Shown here one piece after another: positions 49,601 to 63,405 of a stretch of DNA of 64,000 nucleotides. The stretch is from Parus major (lineage: Eukaryota > Chordata > Aves > Passeriformes > Paridae): contig NC_031769.1 of NCBI RefSeq assembly GCF_001522545.3, forward strand, positions 131,271,853 to 131,335,852, in the 5' to 3' direction. Numbering within the stretch: position 1 is the first letter of the stretch; each line of letters begins with the position of its first letter. Both the position numbers and the translations under genes were made by a program. The notes beneath the pieces were generated by a model, which had not been told where the DNA came from, made no database searches, and was given only the letters and a program-made list of their open reading frames with translations.

Positions 49601-52113
49601 CTTCTGTGAGTCATGCAGCCACCCTCGAAGTACTGTAAATGTAAAGTGTATTTTCAGGGTGCACTCACACAAGACAACAGAGTTATGAGTGTCTGTTTTC
49701 ATCACTTAGGAAAAATAATTATGGTTGACTTGAGCTTGTTTTGGCATTTCAGCTTCTGTTTTTATATGAAAACTGCTGACTTGGGCTTTCTGGTGTGTTC
49801 AGTGCTTGTAATTAGGCTCACCTGGTATTATAGGCTAAGAGCTACTTTCTCCAGGGATGATTCTCTAAATCTTTTGCATGACTGTAGATCAAAACAGTTC
49901 TTTGGTACCTCTCCTCAGGATATTTCTCCTCATCACCTTCTTTCTATCTGTTTCATCCTGTCAACATTTTACGTGGGAAAACTCAGCATGGCTTTTACCA
50001 AAGAGGAATAACTTCCCAGGATATTGGGATTACTGAGGTATCACAAATGAGTAAGGCTATGACTAAAGGTGCTAACTTGTATAGTTTTTCAAGTCCAGTA
50101 TCTTTATCCCAGAGTAATCCCAGTTTTGTTTTGTTTTGTTTCCATATAAACTGTTAGTAAGAAACATGAAAAAAGACATTCATTTCTTCTGCTGTACATG
50201 CTACTGAGTGATTGAAAAATTTCTGGAAATAACTAGAAGAAGTTTTTAAATTATTGGATGAATTGGGAGGACAGCTGATGAAGAATTTGAAGTCAGAGAT
50301 GTATAAAAGTTTATTTAGTAGTAAAAATAACATTCTGAAACAATTAAAGTGGCTTTACTGATGACTTTTAACTGTTTGTATCAGATACATCAGGCTTCTT
50401 AAATCAGTGGTGATCGGTGCAATAAAAAAGGCTTTCAAAGGATAGTTTTAATGAACAGTAATTTGATATTAAAAAAATATTCTAAATATTTTTATTTTGC
50501 AACACAGGTAGAGATACCAAGATAAGAGCATAATGAAAAATGTTGAATAAATATTCAGGAAAGAGGAGAGATTCAGTGATCATGGTTGAATCAATTGTAA
50601 CACCGTAACTGCATAAATATGCTCAAGATGTTGGATTGAATTCTTGGAAAATCAACAATTAGATCCATGAATCAATGCCAAATTTAAGAACCAGGAAGCA
50701 AATTCTGAAACAGTTAATGCCAGTAACTCTAGAAATGGATCTGGTGGATACCTTTTAACTTTTTTTTTTTTTAACAAAAATCTATTGGGTTTTTTTGTAC
50801 GGAATATGTTTGGTACTTGACAAAGGCTACCTGTGTGGTCTAAGCCATACACCTTAAGGTTTGTTACTGAATGCAGATACTGAGAGTCATTTGTACCTCT
50901 GGAATGACTTCTACAAATGACTCAGCTCTGGGCAGTGCTGAATGCCAATATGGGCACTTCCAGCTGCTAATGATACCAGTGGAAACAGTGATGGTTTTTA
51001 TACTAAGTTTCATAGCAGTGAGTATTTTTGCTCACTTGCAGGTTGAAAGCAGAACCAGACCCGTCAGTCAAGAGCATCTGGGGAATTCCTGTCCCCTGGA
51101 GTTAGAAAACACAATTAGGCTTGCTGAAAATAAAATTAGGCTTCCCAGCTGCAGAGCTTTTCAGATGAAAGTTCAGTAATGTTGGTTACATGCTTTTAAA
51201 CTCCCAACTTCTTTCAACAACCTGTTTAATTGGTAGCTATGAGTTAATGCTGTGTTTGTATTTGGGAGGGTTTATTCTCTCAGTTGTGTACTTTTATTTT
51301 GATGTATTTGCAGTGGTTGATTGTGATACAATTTTCAGAGTGAAGGTGGGTAAAGTGTTATTGTCACTGTTGTCTTGTTTTATTGCTTTGATAAGGAGCA
51401 GTTGTAGTATTTTCTCAGTTAATTATACAAAATATAATTAAATGCTCATTCCTTAATTGAAGAGTTGTTGGGGGGCAGCAAGGCTAGAGGAAGAAAGTTT
51501 TTATTCATTCTCTCTTATTTAAGTCAGGAAAGGATTAGACTGATTTATAAAGCTGACTGCAGGATGTGGAGCTCTGCCATGTTTGCTAACAGAAGACATA
51601 CTAGATGAGACAATTGTCTTTTAGCACCAGTAGATTTTTGTTATGTGGGGTAGTCTTCACTTTAGTTCTGGTTTTAGAGATTTGAGGACAATTGGACAGA
51701 TAGTCAGAACATTCATGTATGCTCCAAGATGGGGCCAGTCCACAGAATATTTATATCATGGAACCTTCCATCAGCTCTTCTAATTTGCAGATCAACATCC
51801 TCATTCCCATTTGCTTTTACTTGTGCACTCATGGGTACTTTCTGTGATGATAGTAGAAGTAATATTGATTTAAAAAAAGTAGGAAATTTACCTATCTCTT
51901 CCAAAAGATGTTTTTCTGATTATGTTCTGTATAGAAAGAAAGTTGAAGTAAATTCATAGTGATGTGGCTCCTGGAGTATCTTGGACCCAGAACAAACACA
52001 GACAGATGGTGCCAGAGTGAGCTGATCAGAAGCCTGGGGTGAGGAGGAATACTACTGGGTACAAAGTCTCATCTATGAATAACATTAACAGACGGTGAAG
52101 ATTCTCACAGAGC

Positions 52114-52130
52114 AAAAAAAAAAAAAAAAA
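52114..52130. repeat. A homopolymer, 17 nt
   Basis: A simple A run; no retrogene body is recognisable upstream. Confidence 0.85.
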
Positions 52131-53530
52131 GGCACTGTCACAGAAGCAAAAATCTAGTTTTTACTGAGGCCTATTCAGAATTTGGATTTGTCACTAACAT
52201 AATTCAATTACTCCAAAATTTGAAAGCTGGTCAATAACACAAGTTACTCTTTTTACATGTTTCTACCTTTTCCTCAACCTTTAGGAAGTTTTGCATCCAT
52301 TTATGTATTCTCTGTTTTAACAGTTGATTAGTAAGAGCAGGTTTATTGCAGGGAATGGATTTTCTTGTTTCAGTGCGAGGATATTAAGCAGAGAGAACTT
52401 GGATTTTGTCAGCAGGAACACAGTCAGGCCTCTGTTCTCAGGCATACTTTATCCATGTATGCATACTGTGTCAGAAAATGGTTTTGGAGGAGTTGTGGAC
52501 ACCCCCTTCTCTCAGTTATGTGCCTAAGAACTAAACTCGTTTTATTGTTTCTACTGCAGTGTTCACCAACAGTGTGAAAACCACTAAGATTTGTATGACA
52601 AAAAAAACCCCAGGTAACTTCAGAAACAGCAGCATGTCTGTTTCAAGATTAAATGTGAATTTAAAGTAGCAAGCACGCTGTATTCATATTTCATCATATC
52701 TAGTGATGTTGCTGCACCTTCTTCTCTTTACAGTATCTATATTGAATTTCTTAAGAAAATATTGTGGTATGTGTTCTGTTGGAAACTATCTTGGAAAGCT
52801 TAGCTCTTGGATGTGGGACCCTACTGTGTACATTTTCCATTTCCTAGCTGTTACAATACTAATTACCTAGGTACACTAAATGAATATTCTTTCTTTGCTT
52901 AGACATGTAACACTGATGAGTTGGGATAATCCTAGGATCACAACTTTATATCCTCTGGTGATTTGTTCAGGTATTGGCTGTGATATCACAGCCATGCCTT
53001 TGCCTCTTTTGACTCTACCTTTAGAGGCCACGGAAAGATCAAAGTAAGATGAAGATAAAATAAGCTGCTTCTTTGGGAGTCCATATTTAAAGAAAGCTTT
53101 TGCTTCCAATGTTGGAAACTGACTATTACAAAGATCCTGTTGTAGCAGTTTAGTAATAATAACAGAAAAAACTGGAAATATGTCAGTATTGATATTGTGT
53201 CATCAGTGAATAGTGATGCCTGATCAGTCCTGGATACAAAAGACATACAAAATAACAATGGCATTTGCTTTTGAATATGGCTTATTTTATAAAGGTGGAA
53301 TTGACAGCATTCTGCAGTAGGGAGGATAAGAAACATTACTTTTTCCCAAAATTGTATTCTGCAATGTCTATGATTAGGATAGTAGGTTTTTTTACAAAGT
53401 CATGGCAGTTGAGGGTACCTCTGTGAGAAAGAGTAAAAGGAAAACCACATTATAAAGTAAGGCTTTCCTTCTGCCAGAATCTGCCAAGTTCGATTTGCTC
53501 TGAACCCACTTAGGGTTAGGCCTTATTATT

Positions 53531-53563
53531 TAATAAAATAAAATAAAACAAAAAAAAAAAAAA
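53531..53563. repeat. AAAAT microsatellite merging into an A run
   Basis: Three AATAA units are followed by ACAAAAAAAAAAAAAAA. Confidence 0.85.
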
Positions 53564-56500
53564 GCCTCTGAGCAATTTACATGATGGCATAACAATGTAG
53601 TAATCTATGTGCCCTGATCAATAATAAAAAAAAATAAAATGCATGAACATAAGAACTACAATGCAGGAGAATAAGTGCTTGCTGAGGAGCAGAACTAAGA
53701 CTTGTTCTTGTTTAAGTACAATTGTGCTAAAACAAATGTGAGTAAAATCTATTTATATTTGCAAGAGTATTCAAGCTTTTCAGGAAAACAGATATTCACA
53801 GAGCTGTCAGTGCCCCTTCTCCCTGTGGCAGCTCCTGGGGCCCGCTGCTGCTTCCTTCACTCTGTGGGGTCATGGGCAGCAGGCCAGCTGGTGGCCTGAC
53901 TTCATTCTCTTCCAACCCTCATGTATACCCAGTAACTCTGAGCTCTTAATGGTTAATTAATAGGCTTTAATTAAGAGGTTAAAGGATTTCAATATAGGAT
54001 TAAATTCTGATCTTCTCTCTGACACTGATTGGGGTGATTTTGTATAACTACACTTGCTTGGAAAACTCAAGAATTGTCTGTCAGAAATAGTATCAGATTA
54101 ACTATTATTTATACAGTTTTTGATGCACAAATTTCTTATATTTTACCAAATACTTTTTATCAAATACTTTTAATCTTAAATGAAGAAATACTGCTGCAAC
54201 CTAAATTGACATATTTTATTTCGGGGAAGCAAAGTTTGAGTTCAGTGCACTTTCTCAGTAAAGGGAAGGTATGGAGGTGTGTAGTTAGATATAATTAGTG
54301 TGGGGAAAATCACTACACACCTTGTTCATGCACTTAAAGAAGACCCTCCTGCAGGTGAGAACATCTGTCTCTCTGAGCTCCTTCCTCATTAAAAAAAAAA
54401 TGTATGAGCATGATGAAAGTAATTTGTTTTGGCCTTACTTCCTGTTACTTTAAAAATGTGAGCAGTATGGAAAATAAGTCTTCTGAGAACTGGCAAACTG
54501 CTTCAAGAGGCTTTCCCCCTGAAGTGCTGCTAGCAATGTGGCTTCACTGGTGCTACTTTTACAGTAAGAATACTGACACAGTCAAAACCAAGATGCATCA
54601 GAAATAATTGCAAACACCACTTCTGGTGCTGATTATTCAGCATCAAACATGTTGGTGTGGTTTGCTTGGGTGAAGTTGAGACAGCTATGTGTTGAGCACA
54701 ACCAAGACTTGCTTAGGCTCGCTTTCCCAGCATTGCTCACATTTATTTCCTGTTTGTTAGAAAAGGAAAATCATCAAGATAGGAACACTCCTATCACAGA
54801 AGTAAAAAGATAGGGGCTACTTAATAATTAAAAATGCTCATGAATGTTGTAAACAATGTGGAATGAACTCATTCTAATCATGATACTGCAATGTCAGGAG
54901 GTGTTACATTTCGGAGCCGAGACAGTCTGACCTATTATTTAGCGTGTGTTTATTTTGGCTAAGTGTGTAATTGTCCAATGAAAATGTAATTTTTCCTTTC
55001 ATAGCAAGGATAAAAATGTTTGTCACAGTACCTTAGTTATTTTGGACATTTCTGAAACTACAGGTGTGTAGTGAATTGCTTCCTATTTTAAGTCAACAGA
55101 TGATGCAAAAAAAGTAACCCGAGTGACTATGAGAAATACTATCTCTGCTGGAGATGCCCTTTATAAATGCAATAATGTTTCAATGTGCTTAATTGCCAAG
55201 AACTGAATTGCCCCCCCTCCATTTGGTAAATATTGTATCCCTTTAAAAGGAAATTTAAAATGAAGTTAATAGAAGTGTAATTTTTGAAAACAAGTAAAAA
55301 ATAAGATAAGCCGTGAAACTTCTTCTGAGTGAATAATTTAGATAGAACAGTAATTTGTATACTTACTGTATTAAGGCTGCATAAAAAATAACTTCTAGTA
55401 ATTAAAGTGTTTATAAATGTGCCTCACATTCCTTAAAACTGATATTTAATAGAATTCCTAAAATAAGCAGTATCTGCAAAAATGTAGAGATAATCAAGGG
55501 AAAACTAGATTTTTAATGTTTTTACATTGTAATATTTCTACTTCAAAACAGCATTCAAGTGAATCAGGAAAAAACATCTAACTAATAAAAAATCAGCATG
55601 TTTTTATCAGCATAGATACAAAAAGTAGAATGATAGGATACAAATAGACTTTCATGGAAACTTTTATGGGAGCCAAGTGTATTTCTAGGAGTTTAGATTT
55701 CAGGCGAGAATTTCTGTATAGGGTATGAAAGTTTGTGTAAATCCTGTCTCACCTGTGTATGGAAAATATCCCAGTAGGAGTCGTGAGTTTTGCATAAAGC
55801 TCATACAGACTGAGGGTGCTGCAATAGCTGCAAAAGAATCCTAATTCTAGATAATAAATTACTTTCCTGTTAAAAAAAAATTTAAAAAGAAGACATGAGA
55901 TGTTATTTCCTTTCTGTTCAGCAAGGAACTCTGACCCTTTCTACTTCTTATTTTATTTCTTTTTTTCACCTGGGGATCTTTTGTGGTTGATTGACTTAGA
56001 GTTCTAGAGACATTTTGGTTTCTGGTTGGAATTTTCTAATAGATAGACAACTGCAAGTAGTGATAGTTGCAAGTGTCACGATTCTGGATGTGTATAAAGC
56101 TGTGCCTGATGTGATTATTTTACAGCAATATGCAAGCTACAGACCTTCCCTGTCCATTGTATCTTCTCTCATAGAAATTAAGGATGAATGCTGGTTGTCA
56201 TCAGTATGAGACTGAATGCAGAAAGGAAGGTTCAGTATTCCTATGCACAGTTTCTGAGAACTCCACTTTCAATGGTCCAAAGTGCTTAGCAGAAGTAGTA
56301 CATGGTAATATTATGGCATCAGTAGAGCTGAAGATTCAAATTGTATCACCTGTTGCAAGGTGTCTGTGATGGTGTCCTTTTTAATATTCAGTAAAGCTTG
56401 AGCTCATGTTGCATCGTTACCCTTAAACAAGAGAGTTCTAAAACTTTCCTTCTGTCACTATGACTATTTTTCCAAATTTGAAGCACAGTTGTCTTTGAGA

Positions 56501-58171
56501 CAATTGTTTTTTTTTCCTATCAGAGTTGGCAGAAACTATTTAAGTGAAGTTGAAGGTATCTGGATATGTAAAACATCCAGACTGACTGCTTACATTTATT
56601 TTTAAGTTTTTTTTTAAATTTTTTTTTTTTGTAATGAGTTAGTTAAAAAATTGACCATAATTATCTGTAATTTTTACAGTTTCTGGTAGCCTACTTTTGC
56701 TGTAAGTTCAACTGCTTCTCCCTGATCTTCACTGTCAGCTGAGGTTCAGTTCTTACAGCTTCAGCACTTTATCCAAGCAGCTCCTTTGGGACAGTGTGGA
56801 TTGCAAACACAGGGATGAGGCCATGGAACTGGAGATAAAACATTTTTAACTGCATGAATGCAGTTGTGGAATGAACTTGGAGAGTTTCCTTGGAGAGTCA
56901 GGCACTTTTTCAATTACAACTGGCACACATCTTACTTTAAATGAGACCAAAAATTACCTGGAAAGTGTTAGTCCTGTCACTAGGGTAAGGAGGAGAAGGA
57001 AAACTACCACTGTTGTGTGTAAGAGTATGGATTTAGCTTACCCTCTTGAGGCTTAAACATTAAAGTCAGAGTCACACTGATACTTCCAGTACAGCTGGAG
57101 AAGGTAAAGAATTAGATGACAAAATCTATTAGAGGAAAAATGAAATTTTTTTTTTATGGAGAAAGAATTAAAAATGCAACTAAGTTTATTATCTAATGTT
57201 TATTTTAGAGTCAAATGAGAAAAACATGGTAGGAATAAACAGACTCATAATGGTTTAAGAAAGTATTTCCTAATCTTTTTTTAACTGCTTGAGTAGCTAT
57301 AGAGAATGAGGAAAAATCCTCCACTATAATCACCATAATATTTGCATGAAAGTTGTGGAAACTTCTGTTGTGGCATAGAAGATCCAGAAAAGAATAATTA
57401 GAACTTTCTCAATTACACTGAAATAAAACAGAGTGGTGTGAAAATGTTCAAAGGTGTAAAGTAGTTTCCATATGGACTTAGGAAGTAACCTTACTTATTT
57501 ATAGGTCTCATAACTATCAACTATGGAGAACTTAGAGAGCTTTGCCTGAATGTTTCGGCCATTAAACTTTTGGAGCAATGTGGCATTGTCTTTAGTTTTA
57601 AATGCCCATATTTCATATTATTGCCAAAGAAGTGTTGGAAAAGATACTGATAAATTGTTTGTTTTACTATATTGCGTCAGTTTAAAACTTAGTTGTGACT
57701 TTTTAGCTTTATGTCTATTACAGATTTTAAAAGTAGAATAAAAAATTTAGTGAAAGATGAATTTTATCAAATAAGAAACAATTAGAAAGATACCACTTCT
57801 CAATTTAATCTTGCAATTAATTTGAACTGCTGAGGAAAAGGTAGAAGCAAGTATCTCTTTGTTGTTCTGAGAAAAACTGGAAGTAACAGGTACAGCCAAG
57901 AGCTATCTACTTCCCTTTTTCTTTTTATGCATCTTGTCTGGCTTTATCTTGATATCATTAAACCCACACAGAAATATGATAACATTAATTGTGTCTGTCC
58001 TTTTCAGTCCATATGTTCATCTTCTTCACATTTACTTCTTGTGTTCACAGGACCATTGTACTTGGCTATTGTTCCCTGCTCCCCTGTTAACAAAGAGCAG
58101 TTTCACTGCTGCTAATAAACAAAGTTAATAAACAGGCTGCAGTTTTATTCAATACTGAGCATTATAAAAAG

Positions 58172-58185
58172 AAAAAAAAAAAAAA
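58172..58185. repeat. A homopolymer, 14 nt
   Basis: A simple A run. AATAAA-like words occur 60-75 bp upstream, but no gene body is visible, so it is not called a processed copy. Confidence 0.8.
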
Positions 58186-58934
58186 TAGGTAAGGTAATCC
58201 TGTCTGTTCCAGGTAGGCTTTTTGTCTAGCTGGTGTGTTTTCTGTTGATTCATTTGCAGAGTCATATCCTCATTTATTAAAATGCTGGGGCTTTTTTCTT
58301 CCCCACATTCTTTCTTGTTCTATTTATTTATTTATTTTTTAAACTGAGTTTCTGAATGTATTTTGTCAAACTAGAGTCATTGACATGACTTCATCTGAAG
58401 TTAAAATTTTATTTAGGGTCATACCAAATGAATTGATTCATTCTGATGTCAGGAAAAGTGCAATGGGAGAATGTTTTCTATTTTGTGAGGAGGTCAAATA
58501 AGCTGTGAACAAAATGTGATGCAGACCTGTAAGCCTTTGCAGAAAGCCATAGTAAGTGGGGAAAAGAGAGAATGGAGCCAGGCCAGCTTGAAGACATCAT
58601 ATTGGCCGTGTATTTTACTTCTAAGAATAGCCTGTTATGAGCATCCCACCAGCAGAGAATTCTCCAGCATGAAGCAAATGATGTTAGGTCATAACAGGAC
58701 ATTTTTACCCTGCTTTCTTGCATGGAAAAGAGACTGAACCAGAGATTTGGTAGTTTGGGTGCTCATTAGCTCTGATATAGTTGGCTTTTCCCACTTGAAT
58801 TATAAGTGAGCAGCAGCACTGGTAAAAACCAGCAAGATCATTTAGGAGCCACAGTCCTTTCTTTCCCTTCTCATAGCTCTTTTTCTTCTCTTCAGCATTT
58901 CAGGCACAGTCAGTGTAATTCACTCAGATTTAGA

Positions 58935-58956
58935 ATATATATATATATATATATAT
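58935..58956. repeat. (AT)n microsatellite
   Basis: About eleven uninterrupted AT units. Confidence 0.9.
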
Positions 58957-59098
58957 GCTATTAGACTAATAATAGATGAATTTTACAGTATTTTTTAAGG
59001 GAAACTATCCAAAGACATAATGTTCCCTGTGTGTCAACTTACTTTAACTCTATCTTTGCCCTTTTACCTAGGATCCAGATTTTGGCCATCTTGTGGGA

Positions 59099-59116
59099 TT
59101 TTTTTTTTTTTTTTTT
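59099..59116. repeat. T homopolymer, 18 nt
   Basis: A T run followed by AAAAATTTATTTTTTTAAATT, a low-complexity tail. Confidence 0.85.
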
Positions 59117-60989
59117 AAAAATTTATTTTTTTAAATTCAGTTAGAGTATTATATTGATACATAAATATTTCACTGAATGAGAGGCAGGTAATATTTTTAG
59201 TGTGAACAAAATTATTTATTTCGTAAGTAAATAAATCTTTTGCCATGTTTAGAGCCTCATTATTCTCTGGCTAGTCAATTCTGTAGGCACTTTAAAGATG
59301 TTCTGTGCTTTAAATTACATCACTGTTCCTCTGTGTCTGTTTCATGTTAATGAATATCACTGAATAATTAACTTACATATTCCATAATAGGTTAGAGATT
59401 AGGAAACATGAAAATCATGGTTTTTTTCCTAGGTAGTTCCACCTGTAAACCAACTTAAACCATAGTAGATTTGTTTCTGCTGACATTTTCAGGAAGAGTT
59501 ACTCTATGTTAAGAAGAAAAGTCACGGTGAAATATCTCAATATTTGACACTGCTGATTTGGGCTGTTACTGTCATTATATGGCTTATATTTAACCTACTT
59601 TTTCTGAACAAAATACTGAAAATGCTAGGAAAAACCTAATTATTAACTTTTAAAGTGGGAAAAATGCATTTCTCCCTTGAAAAAAATACTGTGGAGTTAA
59701 TTTTCTGCTACATTATTTGCTTGAACAGATAAAAATCAGATTATTTATGCCAAATACAACTCATGGGAGAGACTATGCACACTTTTGAGATTAGCACGGG
59801 AGTTATTGTTTCTGCACAGATTTCTTGGACTCGGGGCAGGTAGAAATTCAGATGAATGGGATTTTATGGTATCTTTCTGTTTTAAAAGAAAAAGTTTGTG
59901 AAAGTTTAGCTAAAACTGTTACTTTCAGCAGGAATCAAGGTAAGCATCTCTAACTAGACTTTTTCAGTATCTTAGATTTCTTGTACTTACTGTAAATTCC
60001 AGCACCTAGATTAAAAGGTAGCTTTTTTACTTGAGAGTTTTATTTATTAAGCCCTTTCAATTTGCACTCTCTGAATGTATTTTCCTCAATCTAAAGTCTA
60101 AGCTTAGACATTTCACTTAGATAGGTGCCCCTGAAGTTAAGCCTACTGACAGTAGAGAATAGTTAATTTTTATTTGAGGAGATCAGACAGAAATAATACA
60201 ATTCCAACGAGACAGTGGAGATCTTGACAGAAAGGAAGTTAAAGTGCTGTGAATTGAGCAAATGTTTGTAGAGATCTCTGCTGACATCTACTTTCTGTTA
60301 ATATTTCATTTTTACTGATATGGAAGCTGAAAACAGAATTGTGAAAGGTTTCAATACTCTAGTAGTATTATCAGCCTGGACATGATATTAGTTTCAAATA
60401 GAACTGGATGTGAGATTTTTGTTTGAAGGTAGATTTGAGTCTTTGGTTGCCTAATAATTTTTCTTTATCTGGGAGACTTAAAGCAGAATCATGGTCTTCT
60501 GAAGAGGAGTTTGGTGTGATGCCCTTTCTCATTTCTATTGAATACTGGCAAAATCATTATTTTTCAATTAAGAAAATTTGCATTGCTGAACATTGTTTTT
60601 TTGTTTTTTCTGGTTTTTTTCCCCCGTATTTTACTGCTTATACATTCATATCAAAGCATAAACTCAAGGTTTTTCTTCCCATTGCATTACACAGAGTTGA
60701 AAGCAAATGTTCATTGGTCAGATTTTGAGAGCTATTCTCACAGTAGTTTATGAAAAACATAAAGAGCTGGGTTTTTTCTGTTAGAAAAAGTGGGCATTTT
60801 TTTTTTTTCAACACTGCTAAGCCAAATAGTTCTTGTTGAATATTTATCCTTATGATTCTGCTTGGGTTTATACTTCATATCTCTTGTCTGATTCCATAAA
60901 GCCCTTGTCAATTATGTAACAACAGGAATGTTCCTTGGACAGAGTCTCTGAACTGACCTCCTGCTCATAGCATGGTTATTGCCAAGACT

Positions 60990-61570
60990 CAGTTAAGGCA
61001 ACTAGAGCTCTACCTGGGCAAGTTTTGAAAACCTCCAAGCATTGTGATCCTATAGTGTCTTGGGACAGGCTTCTTCTAATGCCCAGCCTGAACCCCCTCA
61101 CAAAGTGCCATTTTAGTGCCTTTTGCTGCTTGATTTGGATTTTTGACTACCAGGAAGAATTTGGCTCTGTGATTTTTCAGGCAATGTTTAGATTAGATAG
61201 CTAGTTTCAGGCAGGTGTTAAATCACTCCTTAGTCCATTCCTCTTCATTGGATTGAGCAAAGACATGATCATTTTCTTTTTTGTTGACAAACTGGACTTG
61301 TCAAACATGTCCAATTTGTTCACATCCATCAATAGCAGGCAGACACCAACCTGAGCACAATAGTCCAGGTGCAGCCTTGTCAGTGCCAGTCAAAGGGGAT
61401 AAATAACCCTTAATCTGCTGCTTATACCCTTGCTAATATGGACCCATATGTAATTTGTCCAGTTTGTAATGCAAGCACACACACCACTGGCTCATTGCCT
61501 GGTTTCCACCCTGTCTTCCAGGGGTTCTTATCAGCAGAACTGCTGTTCAGCCTGCTCTTTCCCAACCTCT
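60990..61570 (-). mobile_element. Degraded CR1 LINE, antisense
   Basis: Plus-strand landmarks in antisense order: GAAAACCTCCAAGCATTGTGATCC, TTCTTCTAATGCCCAGCCTGAACCCCC, GCAGACACCAACCTGAGCACAATAGTCCAGGTGCAGCC, GTCAGTGCCAGTCAAAGGGGAT, ACCACTGGCTCATTGCCTGG, and CAGAACTGCTGTTCAGCCTGC. These correspond to the CR1 3' UTR and the C-terminal end of ORF2. The middle part (about 61130-61320) is not recognisable, so the copy may be interrupted or simply diverged. Confidence 0.7.
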
Positions 61571-62349
61571 ACTAACACATATCTGTACAAGAGTAGTATC
61601 CATTTAGAAGTGGATGTACTCAGTGACAGGTCAGCTGGCACTACTGTAAAAGCAGGAACTTCAAGTGTACAGTACAGGGAAGAATGTTGTATGCTACCAG
61701 ACAGTCACTGCCACCAGCAGAAAAATTGTTAAATGAATGGACTTGGCAGAACTGAAAGTGAACAAACCCTTTTCAAAGCCTGGATTAAAGCCACATCCGT
61801 GCTCTGTGCCTGGGAATATGAAATGAGGCAAGTGCTACATCTGTAATAAAACTTTGAGAGAAGTGTAGCCAGGAAATGAAAAGCAGCTTCTACACTTATA
61901 TCTAGCCTAAACATCCTGGATTCTTTCTTAACAGTTCCCCTTCTAATGGTATATTTTAAGCAGATTTAGAAATTCCAGAAACGTTTATGTGAACTTTTTC
62001 AGGTATAGTTTCAGAACTTCTTGTCAGTAATTTTTTTTTTTTTAGTTTTGGTAAAATGCTGAAAGTTTTAGGGACATTTCTGAAGGGGAGGAGAAAATTA
62101 AAACTTCTGTACAATAATAAAATGTCAATATAATATAATAATAAATATAATAAATTGTCAACTTTTCTTACTTGCCTTTGGCATGGATCAGGAGAGACTC
62201 ACAATTTGCTGCTTTTTGACTGATACTGAATTTCTCATTTCTGGAAAGGTGTGGGCAATCAGGAAAAGCAGAATTAAATTAACTTTGTTCCAGAACAGAG
62301 CAATATTCCAGTAGGAACTATTTCTTGACACTGGCAGAGAAATCCAAGT

Positions 62350-62373
62350 TCTTACAAACAGCTGTTTGTAAGA
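62350..62373. repeat. Perfect 24-bp palindrome centred on CAGCTG
   Basis: TCTTACAAACAG is followed by CTGTTTGTAAGA, its exact reverse complement. The centre is a CAGCTG E-box. Confidence 0.92.
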
Positions 62374-62819
62374 CTTTTCACACTGAGAAGTCCTCTATGA
62401 AGTTATCTTGGATATGTTGTTTTTTTATAAAAAAGGCTTGTGTAGTCATATAAACCTTGTGAATTTCAACACTGTAACTTGCAGCTGATCCAAGTATGAT
62501 TCAGGGAAGTAATTCTCACCAGAGCAGAACTTAATTACCAGTTTCCCAGACTAAGTTTTCATTATCATTAGGTGTTTGTGTAAACTCATTGCAACTTCTC
62601 CCTTTCCTCTAAAATTTATAGCAGTTGTTAAAGCACATACTTGTATTTTTGAAACAAATATAGTAAAGGAGTGAGACTTTGTCTCAGTACAGGTAGGTGG
62701 CATGTGCTATAGAGGCTGTCGCCAAAATACACATATTTTAAGGTTATGGATATGCATTGCTTAATTTTCTACTTAAATGAGCTGTTAATTACAATTTAAT
62801 ATAATTGCCTGGATTTACC

Positions 62820-62836
62820 AAAAAAAAAAAAAAAAA
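62820..62836. repeat. A homopolymer, 17 nt
   Basis: A simple A run about 100 bp before a sense CR1 fragment, and not part of it. Confidence 0.85.
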
Positions 62837-62929
62837 GAAGTTCCTATCGCGTCTGAAAATAAAGCTTTTCATTGCGGATAAAATTTTGGCCTGAAATACA
62901 ACTCTTGTATGGAACCATTGTTTCACTCC

Positions 62930-63405
62930 TAGAAAGGCATTGAGGTGCTGAAGTGTGTCCACAGAAGGGCAACAATTTTGGTGAAGAGTCTTGAGTCCCA
63001 TAAGGAGCAGCTGAGGGAGCTGGGGTTGTTTATCCTGGAGAAAAAGAAGTTCAGGGGTGACCTTATTGCTCTCTATAAGTGCCAGAAAGGAGGGGGCAGC
63101 CATGTGTGGGTCAAGCTCTCAGGTAACAAGTGATTGCATGAGAGGAAATGGCCTCTAGTTGCACCAGGGGAGGTTTAGATTGGATATTAAGAAAAAATTC
63201 TTCATAGAAAGGGTTTCCAAGCATTGGAACAGGCTGTTCAGGGAAGTGTTTTGAGTCACCTCCATACCTGGAGGTATTTAAAAGACATGTGGATGTGGCA
63301 TTTGGGGACATAGTTCAGCAGTGAACTTTGCAGTGCTGGGTTAACAGTTGGACTCGATGATCTTAAAGTCTATCCAACCTAAACTATTCTATGAATCATG
63401 GATGG
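62930..63405 (+). mobile_element. CR1 LINE 3' fragment, sense
   Basis: It starts in the end of ORF2 (GGTGCTGAAGTGTGTCCACAGAAGGGCAACAA, GCTGAGGGAGCTGGGGTTGTTTATCCTGGAGAA) and continues through GGTGACCTTATTGCTCTCTATAAGTGCC, GTTGCACCAGGGGAGGTTTAGATTGGATATTAAGAAAAAATTCTTC, TTGGAACAGGCTGTTCAGGGAAGTG, GTGGATGTGGCATTTGGGGACATAG and the terminus GACTCGATGATCTTAAAGTCTATCCAACCTAAACTATTCTATGAATC. It is the most intact 3' end in the window, with the same subfamily signature as the fragment at 4.9 kb. Confidence 0.92.

Larger units (their letters stand above)
47886..60989. other. Unique intronic sequence without recognised genes
   Basis: About 13 kb with only homopolymers, an AT microsatellite and one doubtful LINE tail at 49.5 kb. 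A small G+C-richer patch at 53.8-53.9 kb is unexplained. Sequence at 54.9-55.45 kb keeps several CpG and looks non-repetitive. Confidence 0.6.

Noticed and set aside
49613..50011. 132-codon open frame
   Set aside because: No recognisable domain; Cys/Leu/Phe/Ser-rich as expected for a chance frame in T-rich DNA.
50871..51179. 102-codon open frame with a hydrophobic segment
   Set aside because: A single hydrophobic stretch and no family match; a chance frame is more likely.
58085..58190. AATAAA words followed by an A14 run as a processed pseudogene tail
   Set aside because: No coding or mRNA-like body upstream and no target duplication seen.
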